From: Pectobacterium zantedeschiae
GTDB taxonomy: Bacteria; Pseudomonadota; Gammaproteobacteria; Enterobacterales; Enterobacteriaceae
Reading direction: 5' to 3'
Assembly: GCF_004137795.1 (NCBI RefSeq)
Contig: NZ_NWTM01000007.1
Coordinates: 32,621-96,620, forward strand
Length of the DNA stretch: 64,000 nt
Part shown: piece after piece, positions 34,473-44,791 of the stretch
How positions within the stretch are numbered: position 1 is the first letter of the stretch
Layout: each line of letters opens with the position of its first letter
Translations under genes and position numbers: made by a program
Notes under the pieces: model-generated
The model's input: only the letters and a program-made list of their open reading frames with translations
The model's database searches: none
Told to the model about the DNA's origin: nothing

Positions 34473-36923
34473 TTAGTGATTCTGATATTTCTTGGTACGT
34501 CTCGTTGGAGCCGTATTTGCCGGATCGTCCGGCCAGACATGCTTGGGGTAACGCCCCTTCATCTCTTTTTGCACGTCGCGGTACGTGCCTTGCCAAAATG
34601 CCGCTAAATCACGCGTAATCTGTAATGGACGCTGTGCTGGCGATAAAAGTTCCAACACCAGCGCCACACGACCTTCTGCCAGCAGCGGGCTCTGCTGCTC
34701 GCCGAACATTTCCTGCATCCGCACCGATAGCATCGGTGGCTTATCGTCATAATAAGCGATAGGCAAGCGGCTGCCTCCGGGGGCTGTGTAGTGCGTCGGC
34801 AATGCACTATCCAGCCGCTGGCGCAGTGACCAGTCCAGCGGCCGCAACAGCGCATCACTCAAATTAATCTGGTGCAGCGCACGTAAATCCCGCACGCCGG
34901 ACAGTGACGGCTGTAACCAGATTTCCAACGTTGCCAGCAGCGTGTCGTCGTCCACTCGCGGCCAGTCAACCTCAGGTAACCATTGGTGTGCGCACTGTAA
35001 CCGGGCACGTAGCTGCAAGGCCGTAGCATCCCAATGTAATGCTTTGAGCCCCTGCTCCCGAATCCAGGATAACATCGCCTGCTGTAATGCCTCATCAGAA
35101 GGCTTGTTCAACGGGCGCGTCCGCAAAGTCAGGCAACCTATCTGGTCGCGCTGGCTGGCGCGCAGAGTACCCTTTTCTTCGTCCCAGTGCACCACGTTAC
35201 GTTCATTTATTAATCCGGGTAATCGCCGCTCCAGCCGTTCAATATCCAGCGGCAGCGCCAGCAGGATTCGCGCGTCTGCGCTTTGCTTGTTTTGCAACAG
35301 GGCCGGTGCCAGCAGCCACTCGCTACCCGACAACGCATCGTCAGCCGACATCATCGCGCCGCTTCCGTTAGCAAGCTGGTAACGCCCATCCTGACTGCGC
35401 CGCCGGGCGATACGGTCAGGAAAAGCCTGTGCAAGCAGCCAGTCGGCTTCGCCGCCGTCAATATGTCCCGAGGCCGTCGATAAACGACGCGTCAGCTGTT
35501 TTGCTCTCCGCTGCCAGTGCGCTAACGGACGATGCAGCCAATCAGTCAGATTGATCGACCCGCTACGCGGTGGCTCTTCAAGTATCGCGGCCAAACATCC
35601 GGCTGTGGCCAACGCCCCTGCACTGTGCTGTGATGCGGCATACAGCATCGTCGCCAATCTGGCATCGCTGCCTAGTGCCGCGATCTTCCGCCCTTCGGCA
35701 GTCAACCGACCCTGGTCATCAGTAATGCCAAGCTGGCGCAACAGTTGGCGTGCAGCATAAAGCGCAGGCGCCGGTGGCGTATCCAACCAGGTTAACTGTG
35801 CCACATCAGTACAGCCCCACTGTAATAAATCCAGCCAGACGCTGCTTAAATCACTATTCAGTATCTCGGCTTCGCTTTGCACCGCAGCACGTTCGGCCTG
35901 TTCGCGAGAGCATAGGTGCCAGCAAATACCGGGGCTTAAACGCCCCGCACGCCCCGCGCGCTGCACCATAGAGGCTTGACTAATACGCTGTGTCACCAGA
36001 CGGGTCACACCGCTTTTTACATCGAAGCTGGCTACACGTTCAAGGCCGCTGTCCACCACCAGCCGGATCCCTTCAATCGTCAGGCTGGTTTCAGCAATAT
36101 TGGTCGCAAGCACCACCTTACGACGGCCCGGTGCCGCAGGCAGAATCGCCTTTTGCTGTTCCGCCAGCGTTAAGGCGCCATATAAAGGGCAGAGGTCTGT
36201 CTCGCTCGACACGCTATTTTCCAGTAGCGCCTGCACGCGGCGAATCTCCGCCACACCAGGCAAAAAGAGCAGTAACGACCCTTCCTCTTCGCTGAGCAAA
36301 CGCCGAACCTGTCGCGCAACACCTTCTTCCAAACGCTCCTGGCTATTTAGCGGTGCATAACACCGTTCTACTGGATAGCTGCGGCCTTCGGAAACCACGC
36401 AGGCGGCTTCCGGCAACAGCGCCGCCAGCCTCGCATTGTCGAGCGTCGCGGACATAATCAGCAGTTTTAAATCGTCGCGTAACCCTTGCTGCACATCGAG
36501 CAGCAACGCCAATGCCAAATCGGCCTGCACGCTGCGCTCGTGAAATTCATCCAGAATGATCAGCGCAACGCCTTGTAGTTCCGCATCCTGTTGTAGCAAA
36601 CGGGTCAGCATGCCTTCGGTGACAACTTCCAGCTTCGTGGCATGACTCACGCAGCTTTCCGACCTCATGCGATAACCTATCGTTTGCCCCGGTTCTTCAC
36701 CCAACTGCTGCGCCAAACGCCAGGCAACACTCTTCGCCGCCAGACGGCGCGGCTCCAGCATGATGATGCGCCCGTTCACGTTGCCCTGTTGCAGTAATTG
36801 CAACGGCAACCAGGTTGATTTCCCCGCACCCGTTGGGGCATTGAGCAGCACCTGAGGCGCGTTATGTAGCGCCGTTATCACATCATCCAGCACGGCGCTG
36901 ACGGGCGGTAAAATCACAGACAT
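34473..36923 (-). CDS. hrpB: ATP-dependent helicase HrpB
   Basis: An 816-residue DEAH/RHA-family helicase. Motif I is APTGAGKST, motif II DEFH, motif III SATLDN, and motif VI QRAGRAGR. The C-terminal HrpB-specific domain ends with AFWQGTYRDVQKEMKGRYPK and PTRRTKKYQ, nearly identical to E. coli. I start at MSVILPPVSAVLDD (ATG 36923), which aligns with E. coli. GGAG directly abuts this ATG, unusually close, and the frame runs 70 codons upstream over the divergent thpR gene. The cellular role is not well defined. Confidence 0.93.
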   Translation of the reverse strand: MSVILPPVSAVLDDVITALHNAPQVLLNAPTGAGKSTWLPLQLLQQGNVNGRIIMLEPRRLAAKSVAWRLAQQLGEEPGQTIGYRMRSESCVSHATKLEVVTEGMLTRLLQQDAELQGVALIILDEFHERSVQADLALALLLDVQQGLRDDLKLLIMSATLDNARLAALLPEAACVVSEGRSYPVERCYAPLNSQERLEEGVARQVRRLLSEEEGSLLLFLPGVAEIRRVQALLENSVSSETDLCPLYGALTLAEQQKAILPAAPGRRKVVLATNIAETSLTIEGIRLVVDSGLERVASFDVKSGVTRLVTQRISQASMVQRAGRAGRLSPGICWHLCSREQAERAAVQSEAEILNSDLSSVWLDLLQWGCTDVAQLTWLDTPPAPALYAARQLLRQLGITDDQGRLTAEGRKIAALGSDARLATMLYAASQHSAGALATAGCLAAILEEPPRSGSINLTDWLHRPLAHWQRRAKQLTRRLSTASGHIDGGEADWLLAQAFPDRIARRRSQDGRYQLANGSGAMMSADDALSGSEWLLAPALLQNKQSADARILLALPLDIERLERRLPGLINERNVVHWDEEKGTLRASQRDQIGCLTLRTRPLNKPSDEALQQAMLSWIREQGLKALHWDATALQLRARLQCAHQWLPEVDWPRVDDDTLLATLEIWLQPSLSGVRDLRALHQINLSDALLRPLDWSLRQRLDSALPTHYTAPGGSRLPIAYYDDKPPMLSVRMQEMFGEQQSPLLAEGRVALVLELLSPAQRPLQITRDLAAFWQGTYRDVQKEMKGRYPKHVWPDDPANTAPTRRTKKYQNH

Positions 36924-37011
36924 CTCCGTATTAAGGTTAACTTTCAGCGGTGAGCATTGTAGCATCTGGATGAATGTAGCATCGGATGGAATCAGAACAA
37001 GAGAGCGTGCC

Positions 37012-37542
37012 ATGTCAGCCACCCGCCGCCTGTTTTTTGCCTTATCACTACCGGAAACCACACAGCAAGAGATTATCCGCTGGCGTGCCGAACACTTTCC
37101 TCTGGAAGCGGGTCGTCCAGTCGCCGCCGCCAATCTTCATCTGACGCTGGCGTTTTTAGGCGATGTGAGTGAACAAAAGGCACAGGTCTTACAGGCCTTA
37201 GCAAGTCGTATACGCCAGCCCTCGTTTGCCCTCACGTTGAATGATGCCGGGCACTGGCCACGTCCCGGCGTGGTTTGGCTGGGCTGCCGTCGTGCACCAC
37301 GCGGATTGCTACAGCTCGCGGAACTGTTACGTTCTCAGGCCGCGCGCAATGGCTGCTATCAAACGGCATTGCCTTTTCATCCGCACATAACGCTATTGCG
37401 CGGCGCAACTCGTCCTGTGGCGATTCCCCCCGCGACGTTCAACTGGCAAGATGACATGACGCATTTTTCTCTTTATCAGTCACTTTTCGACAATGGCAAA
37501 ACCCGCTATCAAAAGCTGGAAAGCTGGTCATTTATTAAATAG
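37012..37542 (+). CDS. thpR: RNA 2',3'-cyclic phosphodiesterase ThpR
   Basis: A 176-residue member of the 2H phosphoesterase family (formerly LigT), exactly the E. coli length. The two catalytic motifs are HLTL (near residue 42) and HITL (near residue 126). It opens 2',3'-cyclic phosphate and, in vitro, can join tRNA halves. I start at ATG giving MSATRRLFFALSLP. It diverges from hrpB and is followed by sfsA. Confidence 0.95.
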   Translation: MSATRRLFFALSLPETTQQEIIRWRAEHFPLEAGRPVAAANLHLTLAFLGDVSEQKAQVLQALASRIRQPSFALTLNDAGHWPRPGVVWLGCRRAPRGLLQLAELLRSQAARNGCYQTALPFHPHITLLRGATRPVAIPPATFNWQDDMTHFSLYQSLFDNGKTRYQKLESWSFIK

Positions 37543-37585
37543 GCGAGTCGTTGTCGTTAGATAAAACGAATAAGACAGGATACCC

Positions 37586-38290
37586 ATGGACTATACCCCA
37601 CGTTTACAACCTGCCCGGTTGATTAAACGGTACAAACGCTTTTTGGCCGATGTCGTAACATCAGAAGGCGAGACGCTCACGCTGCACTGTGCCAATACTG
37701 GTGCAATGACGGGCTGTGCTACACCCGGTGATACCGTCTGGTATTCAACGTCCGATAACCCTAAACGTAAGTATCCGCAAAGTTGGGAACTGACTGAAAC
37801 GCAACAACATCACTGGATTTGTGTCAATACTCTGCGTGCCAACACATTATTGTACGAAGCCTTGTTGGAAAATCGCATAGAAGAGCTGGCAGGCTATTCA
37901 GACGTAAAAACGGAAGTAAAATATGGCACGGAAAACAGCCGAGTCGATCTGCTTTTACAGGCGCCAGACAAGATTGACTGCTATATTGAGGTGAAATCCG
38001 TCACATTATTGCAACATGAATGTGGTTACTTTCCCGATGCAGTTACACTCAGAGGGCAAAAGCATCTACGTGAGCTGCAACAGATGGTTTCCAATGGAAA
38101 ACGTGCAGTCCTTTTTTTCGCCGTTCTCCATTCAGGAATCCAACAGGTTTCTCCCGCCCGACATATTGATTCACGCTATGCGGAATTATTTATAGAAGCA
38201 CAACAGGCAGGGGTTGAAATTTTATGTTATGGCTCCACATTATGCCCTGACGGTATTAAATTGACGCATAAACTACCGTTGTTGGGATAA
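37586..38290 (+). CDS. sfsA: Sugar fermentation stimulation protein SfsA
   Basis: A 234-residue protein, same length as E. coli SfsA, a DNA-binding protein with a PD-(D/E)XK nuclease-like fold. Diagnostic blocks are [12 protein letters not shown] near residue 31, SRVDLLL and [10 protein letters not shown]. It was first linked to maltose gene expression; the biochemical role is unclear. It lies between thpR and dksA, as in E. coli, with AGGA eleven bases ahead of its ATG. Confidence 0.96.
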   Translation: MDYTPRLQPARLIKRYKRFLADVVTSEGETLTLHCANTGAMTGCATPGDTVWYSTSDNPKRKYPQSWELTETQQHHWICVNTLRANTLLYEALLENRIEELAGYSDVKTEVKYGTENSRVDLLLQAPDKIDCYIEVKSVTLLQHECGYFPDAVTLRGQKHLRELQQMVSNGKRAVLFFAVLHSGIQQVSPARHIDSRYAELFIEAQQAGVEILCYGSTLCPDGIKLTHKLPLLG

Positions 38291-38359
38291 AGCACAAGCA
38301 TTGCATAACACGCCGAACGTACCACCAAAGGCGTAACACATTGTTTATTATTTAATGGT

Positions 38360-38561
<202 letters not shown>

Positions 38562-38759
38562 AGCAGGTTGTTCCTCACACTTTATCAGGCCGGTGTCAGG
38601 AAGCATTGCCAACCCCATCTTCATCTGCTATTTATAGCGGCCTGTTTTTCCCCCCTTTGGGGGCCGATATACCCAAATAGCTGGAGTTATGGCCAACAAC
38701 GCCGCAATTTCACTACATAAAAGGGTATTATGCGTGTCGTGTTATGTAGGAGAGGCAAC

Positions 38760-39215
38760 ATGCAAGAAGGGCAAAATCGTAAGACATCTTCTCTGAGCAT
38801 TCTCGCAATTGCCGGAGTAGAGCCGTACCAGGAGAAGCCGGGCGAAGAGTATATGAACGACGCTCAGCTGGCTCATTTCAAGCGTATTCTTGAAGCATGG
38901 CGCAACCAACTCATGGATGAAGTGGATCGAACTGTATCGCACATGCGCGATGAAGCCGCTAATTTCCCCGATCCCGTGGATCGTGCTGCGCAGGAAGAAG
39001 AGTTCAGTCTCGAACTGCGTAACCGCGACCGTGAGCGTAAACTGATCAAGAAAATCGCCAAAACACTGGTGAAAATCGAAGAAGAGGATTTCGGATTCTG
39101 CGAATCCTGTGGCGTCGAGATTGGCATCCGCCGTCTGGAAGCACGTCCGACCGCCGATCTGTGTATCGACTGCAAAACATTGGCAGAGATACGCGAAAAG
39201 CAAATGGCAGGATAA
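38760..39215 (+). CDS. dksA: RNA polymerase-binding transcription factor DksA
   Basis: A 151-residue protein that inserts its coiled coil into the RNA polymerase secondary channel and, with ppGpp, controls rRNA and amino-acid promoters. The coiled-coil tip aspartates are in [14 protein letters not shown]. The zinc finger uses CESC and CIDC. It is nearly identical to E. coli. Start at ATG giving [10 protein letters not shown], with TAGGAGAGG upstream. An ERIC-like element lies about 200 bases upstream. Confidence 0.98.
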   Translation: MQEGQNRKTSSLSILAIAGVEPYQEKPGEEYMNDAQLAHFKRILEAWRNQLMDEVDRTVSHMRDEAANFPDPVDRAAQEEEFSLELRNRDRERKLIKKIAKTLVKIEEEDFGFCESCGVEIGIRRLEARPTADLCIDCKTLAEIREKQMAG

Positions 39216-39342
39216 TTTTTCTGTCCAGAATTGGCTCCTGCCACTCGCAGGGGCCGATTTCGATAACCTACCGCTGATGAATGATGTTCATCACTCTATC
39301 TTCTGTCTGGATAAAACACTGACGAGATAGCACTAATCTCTT

Positions 39343-40293
39343 ATGTCTGTAACCGATCGCGCTACTGAAATTAATCATTTTACCGAAACTCATCGTTATG
39401 TCGGGCGTTTTGCTCCCTCTCCCTCTGGTGACCTGCATTTTGGTTCACTGATCGCCGCACTGGGTAGTTACCTTCAGGCTCGTTCTCAACAAGGGCGCTG
39501 GCTGGTACGTATTGAAGACATCGATCCTCCACGGGAAATTCACGGAGCCGCTTCCCGAATACTTGCACAGTTAGAACACTACGGTTTGCACTGGGACGGC
39601 GATGTGGTTTATCAGTCACAACGACATGCGCGTTACCGTGAAATTCTTCATCAGCTTCAACAGCAGGGAATGAGCTATTACTGCACCTGTACGCGTAGCC
39701 GTATTCAGCAGTTGGGTGGGCACTATGACGGCTATTGTCGGACACGCAACCTGCCCGCCGACAACGCCGCGCTACGCCTGCGGCAAACGACGCCAGTGTT
39801 TCACTTTCACGATAAATTACGTGGCGATCTGTATGCCGACCAGGCTCTCGCTCAGGAGGATTTTATTATCCACCGCCGTGACGGACTGTTTGCTTATAAT
39901 CTCGCGGTGGTCATCGACGATAACGATCAGGGTATTACGGAGATCGTGCGCGGTGCCGATCTTATCGAACCGACAGTTCGGCAAATTTCGCTCTATCAAC
40001 AGTTAGATTATACGATCCCCACCTATGTTCATCTGCCGCTGGTTCTGAATACCGAGGGAAATAAACTTTCCAAACAGAATCACGCCCCGGCACTGCCGGA
40101 CAGCGATCCACGTCCCGTGCTGCTTGCTGCGCTGCAATTTTTAAATCAACCACTGCCGGAAAATGGGCAAGAAATGACGCTTTCCTCACTTCTGGCATGG
40201 TCTGTCGCGCATTGGTCGCTTGATGTCGTCCCGTTACAGGCGGCAATAAACGCGTCCGCGATCACATCGGCATTCTCAAAGGGGCATTGGTGA
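39343..40293 (+). CDS. gluQ: Glutamyl-Q tRNA(Asp) synthetase
   Basis: A 316-residue GltX paralogue lacking the anticodon-binding domain; it attaches glutamate to queuosine of tRNA-Asp. The HIGH-type motif is [12 protein letters not shown], the KMSKS-type [10 protein letters not shown]; the zinc site is CTC plus a later Tyr/Cys (YDGYC). It has about 15 extra N-terminal residues relative to E. coli ([15 protein letters not shown]), with no strong ribosome binding site, so a shorter form is possible. It follows dksA, as in E. coli. The tRNA-Asp gene it serves is also in this window. Confidence 0.94.
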   Translation: MSVTDRATEINHFTETHRYVGRFAPSPSGDLHFGSLIAALGSYLQARSQQGRWLVRIEDIDPPREIHGAASRILAQLEHYGLHWDGDVVYQSQRHARYREILHQLQQQGMSYYCTCTRSRIQQLGGHYDGYCRTRNLPADNAALRLRQTTPVFHFHDKLRGDLYADQALAQEDFIIHRRDGLFAYNLAVVIDDNDQGITEIVRGADLIEPTVRQISLYQQLDYTIPTYVHLPLVLNTEGNKLSKQNHAPALPDSDPRPVLLAALQFLNQPLPENGQEMTLSSLLAWSVAHWSLDVVPLQAAINASAITSAFSKGHW

Positions 40294-40431
40294 GCTATGA
40301 TTAGCCGCTATTTTTCGTGACGCGCCATCCTTGACCGTCATTTTTGCAGGCCGTCGCCGGGGTGACGTCAAAAATGTCTTCCGGAAGTTTTTGTTGTGCC
40401 GTTGATTTATCCATCACTATCGAGGTGTATT

Positions 40432-41844
40432 ATCTTTTCCCGAGTTGCTAATTTTTGTCGTAAAGTACTGAATCGTGAGAACGAAATGGTCGAATCAGAG
40501 GAACCGCGTCAGCATCTGACGGTAATCCCGCGTGACCAACATACTATTTCACGCAGTGACATCAGCGATAACGCGCTGAAAGTACTTTATCGCCTGAACA
40601 AAGCGGGCTACGAAGCTTATCTGGTTGGCGGCGGCGTACGCGATCTGCTGCTGGGCAAAAAGCCGAAGGATTTTGATATCACCACTAACGCTACGCCCGA
40701 GCAGGTGCGCAAGTTATTTCGCAACTGTCGTTTGGTAGGGCGCCGTTTCCGTCTCGCACATATCATGTTCGGGCCCGAGGTGATTGAAGTTGCTACATTC
40801 CGTGGTCACCACGAGCAGCATCAGGAGCAGCAAGAAACCAAAAATTCTTCTCAGCAGGCTCAGAGCGGCATGCTGCTACGCGACAACATCTTTGGTTCAG
40901 TTGAAGAAGACGCCCAGCGTCGTGATTTCTCGATCAATAGCCTCTATTACAGCATTGCTGATTTCAGCGTACGCGATTATACCAATGGCCTGAACGATCT
41001 GCGTCAGGGTGTTATTCGTATGATTGGCGATCCTGAAACGCGCTACCGTGAAGATCCGGTGCGGATGCTGCGCGCCGTCCGTTTTGCCGCCAAGCTGAAC
41101 ATGACCGTCAGCCCGGAAACCGCCGAACCGATTCCTCGTCTGGCTGCACTGCTGCACGATATTCCTGCGGCGCGGATGTTTGAAGAATCGCTGAAGCTGC
41201 TTCAGTCAGGCTACGGCTATCCAACCTATAAAATGCTGTGCGAATATCAGCTGTTCCAGCCGCTTTTCCCGCTGCTGAGCCGCTATTTCACACCAAACGG
41301 TGATTCCACGCTGGAGCGTATGGTTGCTCAAGTGTTGAAAAACACCGATGAGCGTTTGCAAAACGATATGCGGGTGAATCCAGCATTTTTGTTCTCCGCA
41401 ATGCTGTGGTATCCGCTGATTGAACATGCACAAAAGCTGGCTCAGGAAAGCGGTCTGGCCTACTTTGATGCATTCTCACTGGCGATGAACGATGTACTGG
41501 ATGAACAGTGTCGTTCTCTGGCCATTCCTAAGCGTATTACCTCGTTAGTCCGCGATATTTGGCAACTGCAAACGCGCCTGTCTCGCCGTCAGGGTAAACG
41601 CGCTTATAAACTGATGGAACATCCTAAATTCCGCGCCGCGTATGACCTGCTTTGCCTGCGCGCCGAGATTGAAAATCATCAGGAGCTGCTGCGTCTGGCT
41701 CAATGGTGGGGAGAATTCCAGGTCGCCGCGCCACCGCGTCAGCAAAATATGCTTAGATCGCTGGATGATGGCCCGACACCACATCGTCGCTCCCGTCCTC
41801 GTCGGCCGCGTAAACCGACGACAGCCCGTAGGGATCAAGCCTGA
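40432..41844 (+). CDS. pcnB: Poly(A) polymerase I (probable AUU/AUC start)
   Basis: About 470 residues. It adds 3' poly(A) tails that promote RNA decay and controls ColE1-type plasmid copy number. The nucleotidyltransferase motif [18 protein letters not shown] (near residue 67) and CCA-adding-like core are clear; the C-terminus is very basic ([11 protein letters not shown]). E. coli PcnB starts F-T-R-V-A-N-F-C-R at an AUU codon. Here [12 protein letters not shown] is preceded by ATT ATC (40429-40434) after GAGGTG, and there is no ATG. An upstream GTG (40396) or an internal ATG 56 bases on are the only ordinary alternatives; the first adds unaligned residues and the second loses conserved ones. 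Confidence 0.9.
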   Translation: MFSRVANFCRKVLNRENEMVESEEPRQHLTVIPRDQHTISRSDISDNALKVLYRLNKAGYEAYLVGGGVRDLLLGKKPKDFDITTNATPEQVRKLFRNCRLVGRRFRLAHIMFGPEVIEVATFRGHHEQHQEQQETKNSSQQAQSGMLLRDNIFGSVEEDAQRRDFSINSLYYSIADFSVRDYTNGLNDLRQGVIRMIGDPETRYREDPVRMLRAVRFAAKLNMTVSPETAEPIPRLAALLHDIPAARMFEESLKLLQSGYGYPTYKMLCEYQLFQPLFPLLSRYFTPNGDSTLERMVAQVLKNTDERLQNDMRVNPAFLFSAMLWYPLIEHAQKLAQESGLAYFDAFSLAMNDVLDEQCRSLAIPKRITSLVRDIWQLQTRLSRRQGKRAYKLMEHPKFRAAYDLLCLRAEIENHQELLRLAQWWGEFQVAAPPRQQNMLRSLDDGPTPHRRSRPRRPRKPTTARRDQA

Positions 41845-42341
41845 TGACACGCGTGTATCTGGCGCTGGGCAGCAATCTTGCCCAGCCTTTACAACAGGTA
41901 CGCGCTGCACTGTCTGCGCTGGATGCGATTCCACAGACTCGCGTCGTACGCTGCTCCTCGTTTTACCGTAGTCGTCCGCTTGGTCCGCAGGATCAGCCAG
42001 ATTATCTTAATGCCGTCGTTGAGCTGGAAACCGCATTAGCCGCAGAATCGTTGCTCGATTGCACACAGGCTATAGAACTGGAACAAGGTCGAGAGCGCAA
42101 GGCGCACCGCTGGGGTCCACGCACGTTGGATCTGGACATTTTGCTGTTCGGAGATGCCACTATCCAGACGGAACGCCTGACCGTGCCGCATTACGACATG
42201 AAAAATCGCGAATTCATGCTCTACCCGCTCGCGGAAATCACGCCTGAACTGACGTTCCCCGACGGCGAAACACTCGCCCGCCGGTTAACCCATGTCAACC
42301 GCAACGGTCTGACATTGTGGGACAACAGCCATCCCGTCTGA
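41844..42341 (+). CDS. folK: Hydroxymethyldihydropterin pyrophosphokinase
   Basis: A 165-residue enzyme that transfers pyrophosphate from ATP to 6-hydroxymethyl-dihydropterin in folate synthesis. The HPPK signature is RWGPRTLDLDILLFGD. YLALGSNL at the N-terminus and FLYPL-type tail (EFMLYPLAEI) are typical. It overlaps the pcnB stop by one base (TGATG), so the pair is co-translated. Confidence 0.97.
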   Translation: MTRVYLALGSNLAQPLQQVRAALSALDAIPQTRVVRCSSFYRSRPLGPQDQPDYLNAVVELETALAAESLLDCTQAIELEQGRERKAHRWGPRTLDLDILLFGDATIQTERLTVPHYDMKNREFMLYPLAEITPELTFPDGETLARRLTHVNRNGLTLWDNSHPV

Positions 42342-42457
42342 GCCATAATAAAGCCAACATACAGGCAGATTGAAGCATGGCGGCTATATCGCTACACGTC
42401 GGCTTACATTAGAATGTTCCCCTCAATTCTTCGCCCTATTGACATAGGAAGACCGTC

Positions 42458-43252
42458 ATGAAACCGACGACTATCTCCCACTTGCGCCAATGGAAACAAG
42501 AGCAGCGAAAATTCGCTACGATAACGGCTTACGACGCCAGCTTCTCTCGTTTGTTTTTTGAACAAGGCATTCGTGTGATGCTGGTGGGTGATTCTCTGGG
42601 AATGACCGTACAAGGTCACGATTCCACCTTGCCCGTAACTACAAACGACATCGTTTACCATACTCAGTGCGTCCGCCGTGGTGCTCCGCTGGCTCTGGTT
42701 CTTTCCGATATGCCATTTATGACCTACGCCACGCCGGAACAAACATTCAGTCAGGCGGCAGAACTGATGCGTGCCGGTGCGAATATGGTGAAGCTGGAAG
42801 GTGGAAGTTGGCTTGCCCCAACGGTAAAAATGTTGACCGAACGTGCCGTGCCGGTTTGCGGTCATCTGGGTCTGACGCCGCAATCCGTTAACATCTTCGG
42901 TGGTTATAAAATTCAGGGGCGAAGTGAAAGCGACGCTAATCAACTGCTGGCCGATGCACTCGCGCTTGAAGAAGCCGGTGCGCAGTTGCTCGTACTGGAA
43001 TGCGTACCTGTCGCGCTGGCCAAACGTGTAACAGAAGCGCTATCGATCCCGGTGATCGGTATTGGCGCTGGCAATGTTACCGACGGGCAGATTCTGGTCA
43101 TGCATGATGCCTTCGGCATTACCGGTGACAGCACGCCTAAATTTGCCAAGAACTTTCTGGCGCAAAGCGGTGACATCCGCGCCGCGGTACGCCTGTATAC
43201 ACAAGAAGTCGAACAAGGTATCTATCCAGCCGAAGAGCATTCGTTCCATTAA
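42458..43252 (+). CDS. panB: Ketopantoate hydroxymethyltransferase
   Basis: A 264-residue TIM-barrel enzyme, same length as E. coli. It adds a hydroxymethyl group from methylene-tetrahydrofolate to ketoisovalerate, the first step to pantothenate. The metal-binding and active-site block [18 protein letters not shown] and [10 protein letters not shown] are clear. First gene of panB-panC-panD; 116 bases separate it from folK and probably hold its promoter. Confidence 0.97.
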   Translation: MKPTTISHLRQWKQEQRKFATITAYDASFSRLFFEQGIRVMLVGDSLGMTVQGHDSTLPVTTNDIVYHTQCVRRGAPLALVLSDMPFMTYATPEQTFSQAAELMRAGANMVKLEGGSWLAPTVKMLTERAVPVCGHLGLTPQSVNIFGGYKIQGRSESDANQLLADALALEEAGAQLLVLECVPVALAKRVTEALSIPVIGIGAGNVTDGQILVMHDAFGITGDSTPKFAKNFLAQSGDIRAAVRLYTQEVEQGIYPAEEHSFH

Positions 43253-43297
43253 AGAACGCGCATTCCACTAATCAGACTGTTTTTAAGGAGTACGGGT

Positions 43298-44152
43298 GTG
43301 TTGATTATTGAAACCCCTCTACTGCTGCGCCGCGAAGTCCGTCGCTGGCGTCAGGAAGGGAAACGCATTGCTTTGGTTCCCACCATGGGTAATTTACACG
43401 ACGGGCATATGACGCTGGTCGATGAAGCCAGAGCACGCGCAGACATCGTTATTGTCAGCGTTTTTGTCAATCCCATGCAGTTTGAGCGGCCAGATGATTT
43501 AGCCCGCTACCCCCGGACATTGCAGGAAGACTGCGAAAAATTGAACCGCCGTGGTGCCGATCTGGTTTTCGCACCGAGCCCGGATGTGATATACCCGAAT
43601 GGACTGGAATCGCAAACGTTTGTCGATGTGCCAGGCCTGTCTTCCATGTTGGAAGGCGCCAGCCGTCCCGGCCACTTCAGAGGGGTTGCTACCATCGTCA
43701 GCAAGCTGTTCAATCTGGTACAGCCGGATTTAGCCTGCTTCGGTGAGAAAGATTACCAGCAGTTAGCGCTGATTCGGCAGCTTGTTCGCGATATGGGCTA
43801 TGACATTGATATCGTCGGCGTCCCTATTGTGCGTGCAAAAGACGGTTTGGCATTAAGTTCACGCAATGGCTATCTCAGTGCTGAGGAACGCCAGTTGGCA
43901 CCGATACTTTATCAGTTGATGATGGCGCTTTCAGCGCAGTTAGACAACGGCGATCGCCAGATAGATACATTGCTGGAACAAACGGCAGAGAAATTGCGCG
44001 AAGCAGGCTTTACGCCAGATGAACTGTTTATCCGCGATGCTGATACGCTGCAACCGCTGAGTGCTGCCAGTACACGCGCAGTGATTTTGATGGCTGCCTG
44101 GTTAGGCAAGGCCAGATTGATTGATAACTACCAGGTCGATTTGACTGTATGA
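43298..44152 (+). CDS. panC: Pantothenate synthetase
   Basis: A 284-residue enzyme joining pantoate and beta-alanine with ATP. The HIGH-type motif is [10 protein letters not shown], the KMSKS-type loop is in [16 protein letters not shown]. It starts with GTG (giving [10 protein letters not shown]), preceded by AAGGAG seven bases away and aligned with E. coli. It lies 45 bases after panB and 17 bases before panD. Confidence 0.97.
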   Translation: MLIIETPLLLRREVRRWRQEGKRIALVPTMGNLHDGHMTLVDEARARADIVIVSVFVNPMQFERPDDLARYPRTLQEDCEKLNRRGADLVFAPSPDVIYPNGLESQTFVDVPGLSSMLEGASRPGHFRGVATIVSKLFNLVQPDLACFGEKDYQQLALIRQLVRDMGYDIDIVGVPIVRAKDGLALSSRNGYLSAEERQLAPILYQLMMALSAQLDNGDRQIDTLLEQTAEKLREAGFTPDELFIRDADTLQPLSAASTRAVILMAAWLGKARLIDNYQVDLTV

Positions 44153-44169
44153 ACCGAGGTAACAAAGCG

Positions 44170-44550
44170 ATGATACGTACCATGTTGCAAGGCAAGCTGC
44201 ACCGGGTCAAAGTAACTCAGGCTGACTTGCATTATGAAGGCTCTTGCGCCATCGATCAGAATTTTATGGATGCCGCAGGTATTCTGGAATACGAAGCGAT
44301 TGATATCTATAACGTTGATAATGGTCAGCGTTTCTCTACCTACGCCATTGCAGGCGAAAGAGGCTCACGCATTATCTCTGTGAACGGTGCCGCCGCTCGC
44401 TGCGCCTGTGTGGGCGACAAGTTGATTATCTGTTCCTACGTGCAGATGTCAGACGAACAAGCCAGAAGCCACAACCCCAAGGTTGCTTATTTCTCTGGTG
44501 AGAACGAACTACAACGTCAAGCCAAAGCGATTCCGGTTCAGGTCGCCTGA
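44170..44550 (+). CDS. panD: Aspartate 1-decarboxylase
   Basis: A 126-residue proenzyme, same length as E. coli, that makes beta-alanine from aspartate. It cleaves itself between Gly24 and Ser25 in YEGSCAID, creating the pyruvoyl group. The maturation factor PanZ (panM) is elsewhere. Start at ATG giving [14 protein letters not shown] with GAGG upstream; an ATG seven codons earlier overlaps panC and is not supported by E. coli. Confidence 0.97.
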   Translation: MIRTMLQGKLHRVKVTQADLHYEGSCAIDQNFMDAAGILEYEAIDIYNVDNGQRFSTYAIAGERGSRIISVNGAAARCACVGDKLIICSYVQMSDEQARSHNPKVAYFSGENELQRQAKAIPVQVA

Positions 44551-44570
44551 TCGCTTTATCGATAAGCAAA

Positions 44571-44590
44571 AGGCGGTGTTACCACCGCCT
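44571..44590. terminator. Hairpin after panD (palindrome copy A)
   Basis: AGGCGGTG-TTAC-CACCGCCT, an 8-bp stem with a 4-base loop, 20 bases after the panD stop. An identical 20-base copy occurs at 44744-44763. No T-run. Confidence 0.5.
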
Positions 44591-44743
44591 CAGGCCATTG
44601 ACAAACCTATTTACTGAATGAAAACGGGAGTAACGGAATAGAAGAGTAAAGCGTTTGCGCCAGGGATGGCGCAAGCCGAGCGTACAAGGATGTATTCACA
44701 GCGTCTTTACGATCTATCCGTTACTCTCGCTGTCAGCAACCTC

Positions 44744-44763
44744 AGGCGGTGTTACCACCGCCT
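44744..44763. terminator. Hairpin after yadH (palindrome copy B)
   Basis: The same AGGCGGTG-TTAC-CACCGCCT sequence as 44571-44590, 28 bases from the yadH stop on the other side of the convergent intergenic region. Each copy sits behind one of the two converging genes. Confidence 0.5.
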
Positions 44764-44791
44764 TCTCATCAAGCTATATATAACTGACAAA

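Noticed and set aside
33852..34607. Long plus-strand frame opposite mrcB
   Set aside because: Antisense shadow; its valine/isoleucine-rich run is the complement of the Asp-coding tract of MrcB.
36970..37011. Upstream in-frame ATG extension of thpR (14 codons)
   Set aside because: E. coli ThpR aligns from MSATRR-like residues; the upstream part overlaps the hrpB promoter side and has no homology support.
38730..38759. Ten-codon upstream extension of dksA
   Set aside because: The ATG giving MQEGQNRK aligns with E. coli DksA and has a good ribosome binding site; the extension covers that site.
40338..40377. CATTTTTG/CAAAAATG repeat between gluQ and pcnB
   Set aside because: Only 8 bp with a long spacer in AT-rich arms; likely chance, with no clear terminator features.
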